In this document: positions 10,201 to 19,138 of the stretch, in pieces | Numbering within the stretch: position 1 is the first letter of the stretch | Layout of the letters: the number at the start of each line of letters is the position of its first letter | The notes under the pieces: model-generated | Databases searched by the model: none | Told to the model about the DNA's origin: nothing | Seen by the model: the letters and a program-made list of their open reading frames with translations, nothing else | Assembly: GCF_010994275.1 (NCBI RefSeq) | Contig: NZ_WMCD01000006.1 | Location: 186,001-250,000, forward strand | Source: Cyclobacterium jeungdonense | GTDB lineage: Bacteria; Bacteroidota; Bacteroidia; Cytophagales; Cyclobacteriaceae | Direction: 5' to 3' | Length of the DNA stretch: 64,000 bases | Made by a program: the position numbers and the translations under genes

Positions 10201-10530
10201 AATGGAGAACCAAATACCGTTTATCTGGAAGCTCAGAACTTTTTAAAGCAACAATACAGCCTTGACGGTTTGAATGTGTACGACGCTTCTTACGTGAAAC
10301 TTCGGGAAATCCGATTGGGGTACAGCATACCTGCGGGAATGCTGAGCAATATGTTTGTAAGAGCGGTCCGGCTTTCTGTTTTTTCAAGAAATGTGGCATT
10401 GCTGCACAGCAATGTTCCGCATATTGATCCCTCAGAAATAGCTTATGGTTCCAGCAATGTGCAAGGACTGGAGGGTGCATCGCTCCCTGCTCCGAGAGTG
10501 ATTGGCTTCAATATCAACATCAAGCTATAA
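7294..10530 (+). CDS. SusC/RagA family TonB-linked outer-membrane transporter
   Basis: The protein has 1078 aa, normal for the family. A signal peptide ends near residue 36 ('INSLQAQ'). The carboxypeptidase-regulatory-like domain (about 38-110, 'VTGKVVDENQESIPGASVLV') leads into a TonB-box-like stretch 'SEVVVTALGVKRDERALGY' and the plug ('LTGKIAGVQISNSSGNIGG', 'SISVLKGPSASALYGSRAS'). The remainder is the beta-barrel, ending with a strand 'RVIGFNINIKL'. SusC proteins import oligomers bound by the partner SusD lipoprotein, here the next gene (82 nt downstream). The substrate cannot be read from the sequence. Because every hydrolase downstream attacks C-N bonds, I infer an amide-containing oligomer rather than a glycan. 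Confidence 0.95.
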   Translation: MKNFTLASGRWSGGMKPFIGLVVLLGCLAINSLQAQEITVTGKVVDENQESIPGASVLVKGTTKGAATDINGEFSLQLAESEEVLEISFIGYNKKEVNVGNQSTISVSLAPEETSLSEVVVTALGVKRDERALGYTVQQVDTRGLDEAKETNIVNSLTGKIAGVQISNSSGNIGGSSRITIRGINSISGNNQPLFVVDGTPIDNSNYNSSDQVSGNGGRDYGNAAQDINPDDVASISVLKGPSASALYGSRASNGVILITTKSGENTRGLGVSINSSTMFSNVFLLPDMQNEYGGGFALTFDEAVDPLDGMTYKVVNTNANNSWGPRFDGTLVRHWDSMYPGEPNYGEVRPWVATPNNIKDFFETGVTLSNNVSISGGDDKSSFRLSYTNLDQTGTMPNSSLNRNTIAVSATTKLSDKFSAGAKINYIRTEAVGRPATGDWSPERPVNVLTYWYAWTQRQIDPARMRNYKSDRYYHMTWNTQGLGRHLEQSYNNNPYFTLYESYNNDLKDRVFGNINISYQILPELSLTLYARTDFYTDIREDRASIGGYLQNAYEKDLYNFREDNLELLGQYNSDLGDDFSLGVTFGGNIRKNTFKNNYTRTQGGLSVPNFYNLVASLQRPEIKDFTSEREVQSVYASGNIGYRDYLFFEASLRNDWSSTLPVDNNSYLYPAVSSSFVFSNLMTGADFFSFGKMRVGWAQVGNDTDPYRLINTYANGDPYGNTSVFTVDDVLKNSNLKPEIVSNIEAGLDLRFLENRIGLDFTVYKVNTFNQILALPVSSTTGFQSLIVNAGEMENKGIEVMLKGTPVDRSGFSWDVNLNLARNRNMVLELAEGQDNFELGGRDGTNSVNATVGQPYGTIITPNVIYHEETGKPIVGSNGFYLRNPGEVVGNIMPDLTGGFSNTFTYRGISLSALIDFQSGGSFWSETVQNGIANGQFIESVGDNDRGVPMRNPVSEGGGIRADAVFENGEPNTVYLEAQNFLKQQYSLDGLNVYDASYVKLREIRLGYSIPAGMLSNMFVRAVRLSVFSRNVALLHSNVPHIDPSEIAYGSSNVQGLEGASLPAPRVIGFNINIKL

Positions 10531-10612
10531 AAAACATGTGCTATGCAGTATCTGGGGAATGGTTTAACAATCTCCGTGTACAACTATGGTTTAACATCTA
10601 AGAATTATCGAA

Positions 10613-12091
10613 ATGAAAAATATACTAAATAGAAATTTGATCGTGCTGGTGGCGGGCTTTTTACTTTATCTGTCGGCTTGCACAGAAGGCTTTGAAGAAT
10701 TGAATACCGACCCCAATCAGCCCGTAGCAGTACCGACTTCAAGTCTGCTGACGGGTGCTCAAAGGGAGTTAGTGGCAGACATATTTGGGAATCATGACCA
10801 GCTCGATGGAGTGGGTTTACCGGCCATGGTTTACGTGCAGCAAATGGCTAGTTTAAGAGGCGGTACCACTGACACCTACGCTACGGTAGAGGAAGACTTC
10901 TCTACCTTTTACACTAGGGGTTTGAGGGATTTACAAGAGATCATCGCACTCAATTCCAATGTGGAAACGATGACCAATGCAGCCCTCTCCGGTCCGAATA
11001 ACAACCAGATAGCCGTGGCCAGAATCCTTAAAGCCTGGGCTTTCCAGAACATTACGGATGTGTGGGGAGACATTCCCTACACAGAAACCTTGCAGGGAAA
11101 TGATTTTCCCTTGCCGATTTATGATACGCAAGAATTTATTTACATGGATTTGCTGAAGGAACTCACCGAGGCTGCGGAGATGATCACTACCTCCGATGGA
11201 GATATATCGGGAGATATTATTTATGACGGGGACATGGATAAGTGGTTTAAATTTGCGAATAGCCTCAAAATGCGTGTAGCCCTGCGTTTGTCAAAGGTGG
11301 CACCGGGAGTTGCTGCAAATTCTCTTTCAGAGGCGGTTGCGGCAGGCCCGATGACATCAACGGAAGACAACGCTTTTTACCAATTTTTGGAATCCCAGCC
11401 GAATAACAATCCCTGGTTTTTTAGATTCGAATTGAGCGTTCCCAACTATGGTGTAGGTAGCACTATGGTAGACATGCTTAAATCTCTAAATGACCCACGT
11501 CTGGAAAAATATGCTGACGTTGCGTTTAACCAGGATTTAGGAGGGGGATACATAGGTCAGCCTGTGGGGCTGGATGTAGCTTCCGGGAGTGCGATCAGCG
11601 ACTTTGCTGTCTCTTGGCCTGATGCTCAGAATATTTTACAGCCCAATTCAATCTTCACCATTATGTCTTATGCCGAGGTAGGCTTTATTTTGGCAGAAGC
11701 GGCTGAGAGGGGCTGGATATCAGGCAATGCTTCTGATTATTACAATACAGCCATCACTGCTTCCATGGATCAATGGGGGATTACTGATCCCGCAGCCATT
11801 GCCAGCTATCTGGCTCAGGATAATGTAGCCTATGACACTTCCGACCCGATAAAATCGATTGGAAACCAAAAGTGGATTGCGTTCTACATGCAGGGGGTGC
11901 AGTCCTGGTGTGAATGGCGCAGGCTTCAGGTACCAGAGCTCGAAATTGCCAAAGACGCTGTTATCGATGGAATACCTAGAAGAAGGGGTTATCCGCCAAG
12001 TGAAATCAATTTGAACAAATCCAACTATGAGGCCGCTGTGGCCAGACAAGGAACAGACGATCTCCTGACCAGGGTGTGGTGGGATAATTAA
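10613..12091 (+). CDS. SusD/RagB-like nutrient-binding lipoprotein
   Basis: The protein has 492 aa. A lipoprotein signal peptide ends in 'LYLSAC', so the lipidated Cys is residue 23. The mature start 'TEGFEELNTDPNQP' is typical of the SusD-like_2 branch. The helical TPR part includes 'NQIAVARILKAWAFQNITDVWGDIPYTETL', a strong SusD hallmark, and the C-terminal region contains 'QKWIAFYMQGVQSWCEWRRL'. It forms the lid of the SusC channel and captures substrate at the cell surface. The gene pairs with the SusC gene upstream; the first amidase starts 31 nt downstream, so they are probably one transcript. Confidence 0.95.
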   Translation: MKNILNRNLIVLVAGFLLYLSACTEGFEELNTDPNQPVAVPTSSLLTGAQRELVADIFGNHDQLDGVGLPAMVYVQQMASLRGGTTDTYATVEEDFSTFYTRGLRDLQEIIALNSNVETMTNAALSGPNNNQIAVARILKAWAFQNITDVWGDIPYTETLQGNDFPLPIYDTQEFIYMDLLKELTEAAEMITTSDGDISGDIIYDGDMDKWFKFANSLKMRVALRLSKVAPGVAANSLSEAVAAGPMTSTEDNAFYQFLESQPNNNPWFFRFELSVPNYGVGSTMVDMLKSLNDPRLEKYADVAFNQDLGGGYIGQPVGLDVASGSAISDFAVSWPDAQNILQPNSIFTIMSYAEVGFILAEAAERGWISGNASDYYNTAITASMDQWGITDPAAIASYLAQDNVAYDTSDPIKSIGNQKWIAFYMQGVQSWCEWRRLQVPELEIAKDAVIDGIPRRRGYPPSEINLNKSNYEAAVARQGTDDLLTRVWWDN

Positions 12092-12122
12092 TAGATCGTT
12101 TGAACCAAAACAAATAGTTGAT

Positions 12123-13667
12123 ATGACTTTAAAAAAGAAAAATAGCAGGAGAGATTTCATAAGTTCATCTTTTATGTTGTTTGGTAGCGGGGGACTTGGG
12201 TTGGAGCCTCCCGTAAATACCTCAACATATAATCTGAAATCAGCTCCCTTTTATAAAACCAATCACTTTACAGACGACCTTAAGTTTGCCTCTGTAGTGC
12301 AGATGGCTCAAATGGTTCGGGAAAAAGAAATTTCTTCTGTCGAACTGGTTAATATCCTGTTCAATCGAATCGAAGAAGTAAATCCCCAGATCAATGCAGT
12401 CGTTTTGACCTGCAAAGAGAGAGCACTTGAGGAAGCTAAAAAAGCAGATGAGCTACTCACAAGGGGAAAGGTAATGGGACCATTACATGGGGTGCCGATG
12501 ACCATAAAAGATTCCCTGGAGACAGCCGGAGTGTTAAGCACAGGAGGCACACTTGGTAGAAAGGATTACATTCCTGCAGAAGACGCTACAATAGTCGCCC
12601 GACTCCGTGCCAGTGGAGCCATCCTTATGGGTAAAACCAATACGCCCGAATTTACCTTGTCAGGAACGACGGCCAACTTGATTTACGGTATGACAAGTAA
12701 TCCGTACAAAGAGGGGTACAGTCCCGGGGGAAGCAGCGGAGGGGCAGGAGCCATCGTGGCGGCGGGAGGTTCACCTTTCGACATTGGGTCGGATTTTGGC
12801 GGTAGTATCAGGGGGCCTGCCCATTTCAATGGAATTGCCGGTATCAAACCTACAACCGGTTTGGTCCCCCGTACCGGGCATATCGTAGACTATGGGGGGC
12901 TATTCGATGCCTATCAGGTGCTTGGCCCGCTGGCCAGGTATGTCGAAGATTTGAAGCTTATTCTTCCCATCATTATTGGACCGGATCAGATTGATGCAGC
13001 CATACACCCTGTACCTTGGATAGATCCGGATTCCATTGAAATAAAAAATTTAGAATACGCTTGGTTTATCGACCATGGAAGCACCAAGGATTGTGCTGAC
13101 GAAACCGTGGATGCCATTGCGAAAGCCGTTGCGTCATTAAAATCAGCGGGGATACAACTCAAGGAAGATGCCCCCATTGAAGAAATCAAAGAAGCAGAGG
13201 AGGTCCGTTATGAGCTTTTCAGCGCTGATGGACGGGCGTGGGTAAGTAGGCTGACTGAAAAATACGGTACTACGCAAACGCATCCGCTCCTTAGACTATC
13301 AGACCCCTCCACGGCCATTTCATCAGGAGAATTTACTGAATTGGTAGAAAAGCTGGACGCTTGCCGGAGTAGGTTGTTACAGTGGATGCAAAATTATGAC
13401 ATTGTCCTTTGCCCGGTACATTTCGATGGTGCAGCCCCCAATCCCGATGTGTTCGAAAAATCCTCCGGGACTGCTGATGAATATGGATATATGGGCATTT
13501 TTAACCTCACGGGTTGGCCCGCAGCAGTGGTAAGAGCTGGTACCAGCAAAGACGGTCTGCCCATAGGTGTTCAGATAGTGGGGCAGCCTTTCCAGGATCA
13601 CAAAGTGCTGGCAGTTGCTGAATATTTAGAAAAGCAATTGGGAGGTTGGCAAGCTCCGCCAATGTGA
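12123..13667 (+). CDS. Amidase-signature hydrolase 1, Tat signal
   Basis: The protein has 514 aa. The N-terminus has a twin-arginine motif 'SRRDFISSSF', although the following hydrophobic stretch is short. The amidase-signature (AS) core is intact: catalytic Lys129 in 'GVPMTIKDS', cis-Ser204 in 'PGGSSGGAG' and nucleophile Ser228 in 'SDFGGSIRGP'. The spacings 75 and 24 are those of classic AS enzymes (fatty acid amide hydrolase, GatA). AS enzymes hydrolyse carboxamides through a Ser-cisSer-Lys triad. With no gatB/gatC and an export signal, this is not a tRNA amidotransferase. It is closest in this cluster to amidase 3: both have a 'PDxxDAxIxPVP' segment and the short spacing before the Gly-Ser loop. 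The substrate is unknown. Confidence 0.92.
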   Translation: MTLKKKNSRRDFISSSFMLFGSGGLGLEPPVNTSTYNLKSAPFYKTNHFTDDLKFASVVQMAQMVREKEISSVELVNILFNRIEEVNPQINAVVLTCKERALEEAKKADELLTRGKVMGPLHGVPMTIKDSLETAGVLSTGGTLGRKDYIPAEDATIVARLRASGAILMGKTNTPEFTLSGTTANLIYGMTSNPYKEGYSPGGSSGGAGAIVAAGGSPFDIGSDFGGSIRGPAHFNGIAGIKPTTGLVPRTGHIVDYGGLFDAYQVLGPLARYVEDLKLILPIIIGPDQIDAAIHPVPWIDPDSIEIKNLEYAWFIDHGSTKDCADETVDAIAKAVASLKSAGIQLKEDAPIEEIKEAEEVRYELFSADGRAWVSRLTEKYGTTQTHPLLRLSDPSTAISSGEFTELVEKLDACRSRLLQWMQNYDIVLCPVHFDGAAPNPDVFEKSSGTADEYGYMGIFNLTGWPAAVVRAGTSKDGLPIGVQIVGQPFQDHKVLAVAEYLEKQLGGWQAPPM

Positions 13668-13709
13668 TTTTTCATCCATAGCCATTTATTTCTAAAAAAA
13701 AGATTATAA

Positions 13710-15302
13710 ATGAAAAACCTGAAGAATAAGGTATCAAAAAATACGATTAAGGGGAGTTCCAGAAGGTCTTTTATGACCAAACTGTCCGCCGGAGCAGTAG
13801 CCACTGCCTGCTTGCCGACTATTGCCATAGGTGCTGACAAGCGGTTGTTTATCAGAGAATTTGGTAAAACCGCCGAACCCACTGAATTGCATTATAAATC
13901 CGTAACGGCAATAGCAGAAATGATTCGCAAAAAGGAAGTTTCTGCTTCAGAAGTGGTACAGACGTATATCGACCGAATTGAAGATGTCAACTACCAGCTG
14001 AATGCGGTAGTTATGGAATGCTTCGATCGGGCTATTGAAGAAGCCAAAAATGCGGATAAGTCCATTGCAAAGGGAAGCGCGCGGGGGAAGCTTCATGGGG
14101 TACCCCTGACCATTAAAGACTCGTTTATGACAGAAGGTGTGGTAAGTACCGGAGGGACTATTGGCAAAATGAATTTTGTACCGGAGGAGGATGCGACAGT
14201 AGTTGCCCGGCTGCGAAAGGCTGGTGGGCTCATGTTAGGCAAGACCAATACGCCGGAGTTTACCCTCATAGGGGGAGTCTTGGGAGTTAACTCGACCAAT
14301 AACATCATTTATGGAATCAGCAAAAATCCCTATGATCTTGATAAAACGACGTCCGGTAGTAGTGGAGGAGCAGGAGCCATTGTAGCCGCAGGTGGGTCTG
14401 CTTTCGACGTGGGAACTGATTGGGGAGGTAGCGTACGGGGTCCATCCTCTACCAACGGTATTGCAGGTTTAAAGCCAACTTCAGTAAGGTTGCCGCGTAC
14501 TGGTCATATCGTCGATTACGGTGGGCTTTTTGATTCCTGGCAGCAACCCGGACCGATGGCGAGATTTGTAAAAGACCTGGACTTGCTTACCCCTATCATG
14601 GCCGGTCCTGATTTTAAGGATGCTGCAGTGGTCCCGATGCCCTGGCCGGATTACAGGAAAGTAGATATCGGCAAGTTAAAAGTGGCATTTTTTCCCGAAA
14701 ACGGAATAGCCGCCACAGACTCAGCTACCATTGAAACAGTAAGAAAGGCTGCAAAGTGGATGGATGAGGTAGCTCAGGAAGTGACCGAGGATTGTCCAAG
14801 AGACCTTTTGGTGGAGTTGGGAACGATAAGGCGTGAATTGATTATTGGAGACGGTTGGCAATGGCTCAAACGAGCAACTGAGCGTGCAGGCTCCAATACG
14901 TATGGAGCGTCTCTGAGAGAACGACTTGAGAATCAGGGGTCTGTGATTTCCACTGCGGAATACACCAAACTTTTGGAAATGCAAGATGCCAACAGAAGCA
15001 AAATGCTCCAATGGTTTTCCCAATACGATGTGATTATTTGCCCAACCACCAGTTCACCAGCAGGTGACATCAACGGTAGCTATAATGAGGAATCCAGCTA
15101 CATGGACAATCCTGGGGAGAGTTACACCAAGCCGTTCAATACCTGTGGCTGGCCAGGTGCGGTAGTCAGGTGCGGACAGAGCAGCGGTGGTTTGCCCATT
15201 GGTGTGCAGGTAGTTGCACAACCCTGGCGAGAGGACGTAGCCCTTGCAGTAGCCAGTTACCTCGAATCAAAATCCGGAGGTTGGAAAGAACCATCCATTT
15301 AG
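13710..15302 (+). CDS. Amidase-signature hydrolase 2, Tat signal
   Basis: The protein has 530 aa. The Tat signal 'SSRRSFMTKL' is followed by a hydrophobic Ala-rich stretch and 'AIGADK'. The catalytic triad is complete: Lys136 ('GVPLTIKDS'), cis-Ser217 ('SGSSGGAG') and nucleophile Ser241 ('TDWGGSVRGP'). A six-residue insertion ('GGVLGVNSTNN' region) separates the Lys from the cis-Ser compared with amidases 1 and 3. This insertion and the Trp in 'GTDWGGS' are shared with amidase 4, as are 'RIEDVNYQLNAVVM' and 'VVPMPWPD', so 2 and 4 form a subfamily. It follows amidase 1 by 42 nt. It is probably periplasmic, acting on an imported amide. Confidence 0.93.
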   Translation: MKNLKNKVSKNTIKGSSRRSFMTKLSAGAVATACLPTIAIGADKRLFIREFGKTAEPTELHYKSVTAIAEMIRKKEVSASEVVQTYIDRIEDVNYQLNAVVMECFDRAIEEAKNADKSIAKGSARGKLHGVPLTIKDSFMTEGVVSTGGTIGKMNFVPEEDATVVARLRKAGGLMLGKTNTPEFTLIGGVLGVNSTNNIIYGISKNPYDLDKTTSGSSGGAGAIVAAGGSAFDVGTDWGGSVRGPSSTNGIAGLKPTSVRLPRTGHIVDYGGLFDSWQQPGPMARFVKDLDLLTPIMAGPDFKDAAVVPMPWPDYRKVDIGKLKVAFFPENGIAATDSATIETVRKAAKWMDEVAQEVTEDCPRDLLVELGTIRRELIIGDGWQWLKRATERAGSNTYGASLRERLENQGSVISTAEYTKLLEMQDANRSKMLQWFSQYDVIICPTTSSPAGDINGSYNEESSYMDNPGESYTKPFNTCGWPGAVVRCGQSSGGLPIGVQVVAQPWREDVALAVASYLESKSGGWKEPSI

Positions 15303-15432
15303 GGCATTCTAATTGGCCAATTAATTTGCCCTTTAAGAATAGAAAACACACCTACATATTAACGGAGAAGTAACAGGCGGGACAGTTGAATTTCCAATCC
15401 CACCTTTACCAGTCTTCAATAACCAAAACCAG

Positions 15433-16947
15433 ATGAAAAAACAAACCACCAACAATCGACGGAAATTTATCACTACACTTGGAATCGGATCACTCGGTTC
15501 GGTGCTACCGGTCTATGGTCAGCTGCTTCCGGAGGGCGTCGTCCCTCCCGGTAGACATTTCCCTTCTACTGATGAGACAGAGGAACTTTTATACATGTCC
15601 GCTACTAAAGTGGCAGAGATGATTCGAAACAAAGAAATAACCAGCCAGGAGCTGGTGGAGATGTGCCTGGATAGAATTGATGCGGTAAACCCTAAAATCA
15701 ATGCCGTTGTTCAGATAGCGAGGGAACGGGCTTTGGTAGAAGCCAAAGCGGCGGATGAAGCAGTAAGGTCTGGCAAATCACTGGGCCTGCTTCACGGCGT
15801 GCCCATGACGATCAAAGATTCTTTTGAAACAGCTGGTATTATTTCGACGGCGGGCACCATGGGCCGCAAAAATTACATGCCCGGTACCGACGCCACCGTA
15901 GTCAAAAGACTAAGGGATGAGGGAGCCATTTTGCTCGGAAAAACCAACACACCGGAATTTACCATGTCCTCTCTTACTTTTAATCTGATATATGGTCAGA
16001 CCCTTAATCCTTACGACCTTACCCGGCACCCTTCCGGAAGCAGCGGAGGAGCGGCAGCTATTTTAGCAGCTGGCGGTTCTTTTTTTGACATTGGGACTGA
16101 TTCTGGCGGCAGTGTACGTGCTCCTGCACACGTTTGTGGCCTGGCAAGTATCAAACCTACAAGTGGCAGGATACCTCAAACCGGCCATTTGCCAGGATAT
16201 GGAGATCGATACGGGTCCTATCAGCAACCAGGGCCAATGGCCAGAAGAGTTGAAGACTTGTATTTGTTGTTATCTATACTTTCGGGTCCGGATCATTTGG
16301 ATGCGAGTATCAGTCCGGTTCCGCTCAACGATCCTGCTGATGTGGATCTTTCAAAACTGAGAATAGCATACTACACTACCAATGATGTGGCCGACCCAAT
16401 TCCTGAAATTAAGCAGATGGTAGTTGATTGTGCCAACGAACTTAAGCCATCGGTAAGTAACGTAGCCGAAGCGCGCCCTCCTGTACTTAACGAATTATCT
16501 GAAAAACGTAGCGAACTGAACAGTGCAGATGGTAAAGCCCACCTCAAGCGATTGATTAAGGCGTGCGGAACCAAAGTAATTTCACCCAATCTCAATATTT
16601 CAGGTGATGTTGTCTCTGCAGATCAGTATACCAGATTGGTCGAAGAGATAGATGCTTTGAAAAGTAAAATGCTTCAGTTTATGGATGATTACGATATCAT
16701 GCTGTGTCCGGTTACTTCTACGGCGGCAATGAAGGTGGATGCCGAGAGATTTCCGGGACATTGGTATACCTCCGAGTACAATGCTACGGGATGGCCTGCA
16801 GCAGTCGTTCGCGCGGGAACATCCAACGAAGGGCTGCCTCTTGGAATCCAAATCGTGGGCAAGCCCTGGACGGAAGACAAAGTCCTGGCAGTAGCAGCGC
16901 ATTTGGAGGAGAAATTCGGAGGGTATTCAAAACCTGAAAATATATAA
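15433..16947 (+). CDS. Amidase-signature hydrolase 3, Tat signal
   Basis: The protein has 504 aa. The N-terminus 'NRRKFITTLGIGSLGSVLPVYG' region is a clear Tat signal. The triad is Lys128 ('GVPMTIKDS'), cis-Ser203 ('PSGSSGGAA') and nucleophile Ser227 ('TDSGGSVRAP'), with standard spacing. The segment 'SGPDHLDASISPVPL' links it to amidase 1. The start at 15433 is the first ATG that gives a complete Tat peptide, 130 nt after amidase 2. No terminator was seen in that gap. The tail 'HLEEKFGGYSKPENI' matches the 'yLExkxGGWxxP' ending shared by the exported members of this cluster. The substrate is unknown. Confidence 0.92.
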   Translation: MKKQTTNNRRKFITTLGIGSLGSVLPVYGQLLPEGVVPPGRHFPSTDETEELLYMSATKVAEMIRNKEITSQELVEMCLDRIDAVNPKINAVVQIARERALVEAKAADEAVRSGKSLGLLHGVPMTIKDSFETAGIISTAGTMGRKNYMPGTDATVVKRLRDEGAILLGKTNTPEFTMSSLTFNLIYGQTLNPYDLTRHPSGSSGGAAAILAAGGSFFDIGTDSGGSVRAPAHVCGLASIKPTSGRIPQTGHLPGYGDRYGSYQQPGPMARRVEDLYLLLSILSGPDHLDASISPVPLNDPADVDLSKLRIAYYTTNDVADPIPEIKQMVVDCANELKPSVSNVAEARPPVLNELSEKRSELNSADGKAHLKRLIKACGTKVISPNLNISGDVVSADQYTRLVEEIDALKSKMLQFMDDYDIMLCPVTSTAAMKVDAERFPGHWYTSEYNATGWPAAVVRAGTSNEGLPLGIQIVGKPWTEDKVLAVAAHLEEKFGGYSKPENI

Positions 16948-17146
16948 AGCTGCTGATTTTCCTGCTTTGGAAATTAACGGTATCCGGTAGCCAAAACAGA
17001 TATCATGGTGGATAATGATTGTAGCCAGCAAGTTGGAAAGGAATGCTTGAGGTTTATACCTATTCTATTCGCTAATTTTTCTACAACCAGACGCAATTTT
17101 TCCAGACCAGAATAAGATCAAATAAAGAGTTAAAACCATCAGAGAA

Positions 17147-18727
17147 ATGAAAAAGAATATACCAACACAAGCCGAAACTAGTCAGTCAAGAAGAAAATTT
17201 TTGTCATTAGTTGGCGCAGGAGGTGCTGCGGCACTGACGCTAAGCACCACGAATTTATCGGGCGCCAGTTTTAAATCCAATCCCCAATACCTGGTATCAA
17301 AAGACAAGACAGATGACTTAATATTCATGTCCGTGGTTAAGCTGTCGGAGATGATAAGAGCCAAAAAAGTTTCATCAGTCGAACTGACTCAAGCCTATAT
17401 CGATCGGATTGAAGACGTCAATTACCATCTAAACGCTGTAGTAATGCAGTGTTTTGACAGGGCGATGGATGAAGCAAAAGCTGCAGATGCAGCGTTAAAG
17501 AAAAAGCAAATTATGGGACCCTTGCACGGAGTGCCCATGACACTCAAAGATTCTTTTGAAGCTGAGGGAGTTATTAGTACAGGGGGTACCCTTGGCAGGA
17601 TTGATTACGTTGGCAAGAAAGATGCTACGGTGCTCGCCAGAATGAGAAACAACGGAGCCATTCTCATGGGTAAAACGAATACGCCGGAATTTACCTTAGC
17701 TGGTGGTGGCATGAGAGGCGTAAGAACCACTGGTAATATCATTTATGGCCTTAGCAAAAATCCGTATGATCTGACAAGAGGAACTTCCGGAAGTAGCGGA
17801 GGCGCCGGATCAATAATCGCAGCAGGTGGCGCTGGATTCGATATCGGTACCGACTGGGGAGGTAGTGTACGATTGCCATCGAGTACTAATGGCATAGCAG
17901 GCATTAAGCCTACTTCGGTCAGATGTCCGCGAACCGGGCACATAGTGGACTATGGTGGGGTATTTGATTCCTGGCAACAACCGGGGCCTATGGCCAGACG
18001 AGTAGAAGACTTAATGTTGCTTACCCCACTTATGAGTGGTCCAGACGGGCGAGACGCAGCAGTAGTACCCATGCCCTGGCCTGATCCAGCCCTAATAGAT
18101 ATCAAAAAGCTCAAAGTAGCCTACTATCCTTCCAATTTAATAGCAGATACTGCCGAAGTGACCCAAAACACCATTCGACAAGCCGCCAGGTGGATGGAAG
18201 AAGCAGGTGCTGAAATAACCGAAGACATGCCTTTGGATATTTTTACCGAGCTCGGTGAGATCAGAAGAGAGTTGGTCTCGGGAGATGCCTGGGCATTTTT
18301 GAAAAGAGCCGGGGACTTACATGGAAGCAATACCCTTAGCGAATCCATTCAAAATAGACTTGACAATGGCATTCCCATCTCAGCAGATCGCTATTCTGAG
18401 CTTTTGACGCTCCAAGATAAGAACAGAACCAGAATGCTTCAGTGGTTTCAAAAATACGATGTCATCCTTTGCCCCACCACAGCTACTCCTGCTGAAGAAA
18501 TCGATCAGGGTATCGGAAGTGAGTGGACAACCAGAAAACCAGGTGCCAGTTATTGCGGGCCTTACAATACAACGGGCTGGCCAGTCACCGTAGTGAGGGG
18601 AGATACCGACGGGGCATTGCCTGTTGGCGTGCAGTGCGTGGCACACCCCTGGAGAGAAGATGTTTCATTGGCAGTGGCACAATACCTGGAAAGCAGATCA
18701 GGAGGTTGGAGAAAGCCTATGATTTGA
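17147..18727 (+). CDS. Amidase-signature hydrolase 4, Tat signal
   Basis: The protein has 526 aa. It has the best Tat signal of the set: 'SRRKFLSLVGAGGAAALTLS' then an Ala-type cleavage region. The triad is Lys134 ('GVPMTLKDS'), cis-Ser216 ('SGSSGGAG') and nucleophile Ser240 ('TDWGGSVRLP'). It is a close paralogue of amidase 2 (same insertion, same 'HIVDYGGxFDSWQQPGPMAR' and 'AAVVPMPWPD'). The 199-nt gap before it has no recognisable gene or terminator. Residues around the nucleophile differ slightly between the paralogues (RGP, RAP, RLP), which may reflect different leaving groups. Confidence 0.93.
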   Translation: MKKNIPTQAETSQSRRKFLSLVGAGGAAALTLSTTNLSGASFKSNPQYLVSKDKTDDLIFMSVVKLSEMIRAKKVSSVELTQAYIDRIEDVNYHLNAVVMQCFDRAMDEAKAADAALKKKQIMGPLHGVPMTLKDSFEAEGVISTGGTLGRIDYVGKKDATVLARMRNNGAILMGKTNTPEFTLAGGGMRGVRTTGNIIYGLSKNPYDLTRGTSGSSGGAGSIIAAGGAGFDIGTDWGGSVRLPSSTNGIAGIKPTSVRCPRTGHIVDYGGVFDSWQQPGPMARRVEDLMLLTPLMSGPDGRDAAVVPMPWPDPALIDIKKLKVAYYPSNLIADTAEVTQNTIRQAARWMEEAGAEITEDMPLDIFTELGEIRRELVSGDAWAFLKRAGDLHGSNTLSESIQNRLDNGIPISADRYSELLTLQDKNRTRMLQWFQKYDVILCPTTATPAEEIDQGIGSEWTTRKPGASYCGPYNTTGWPVTVVRGDTDGALPVGVQCVAHPWREDVSLAVAQYLESRSGGWRKPMI

Positions 18728-19138
18728 TACCAATCCGGTTCCCCCATTCCTCCTTTACGACCAAAACGAAATGGAATCTCCGAGGGATTCTTCAAAAATT
18801 CAGGTAGACAATATTGTACCAACAACAGGAAAAAATGGTCCTGATCGTATTTCGGATCCTTCTCCGGCAATTGCGTTTGGTGTGAAAAAACCTGGTATTT
18901 GAAACCGGAAGTACTGCATCTCTATAGTGCAAGAGAAATGGTGCCGAAAGGTTGCTTATGAATGATCTCTTTCGTATTCCAAGCGAGGTATTGCATGATT
19001 TGGTTCAATTTCAACAAAAGCGAATGGTATCCGGCGAAGCCTTGAGGCGGGTTTGTAAACAACTACTCAAACATTAGAATAAGGTAGATTGTCAGTTTCA
19101 TTTATCCGAATAATCATTTAACGAAAAGTAAGAACAAC
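18728..19138 (+). other. Intergenic stretch with a 40-codon ORF
   Basis: This 411-nt gap is the largest inside the amidase locus. It holds one small open frame from ATG 18958 to a stop near 19080 (40 codons, 'MNDLFRIPSEVLHDLVQFQQ...'), helix-like and basic at the end, with no recognised family. The rest has no open frame, no terminator hairpin and no clear TAnnTTTG box. It could be the scar of a lost gene; nothing proves it. Confidence 0.4.

Noticed and set aside
12123..18727. The amidases as GatA subunits of the tRNA amidotransferase
   Set aside because: They carry Tat signals, no gatB or gatC lies nearby, and there are four copies.
12123..18727. DNA direct repeats across the amidase genes
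   Set aside because: The similarity is at protein level between diverged paralogues, not repeat DNA.
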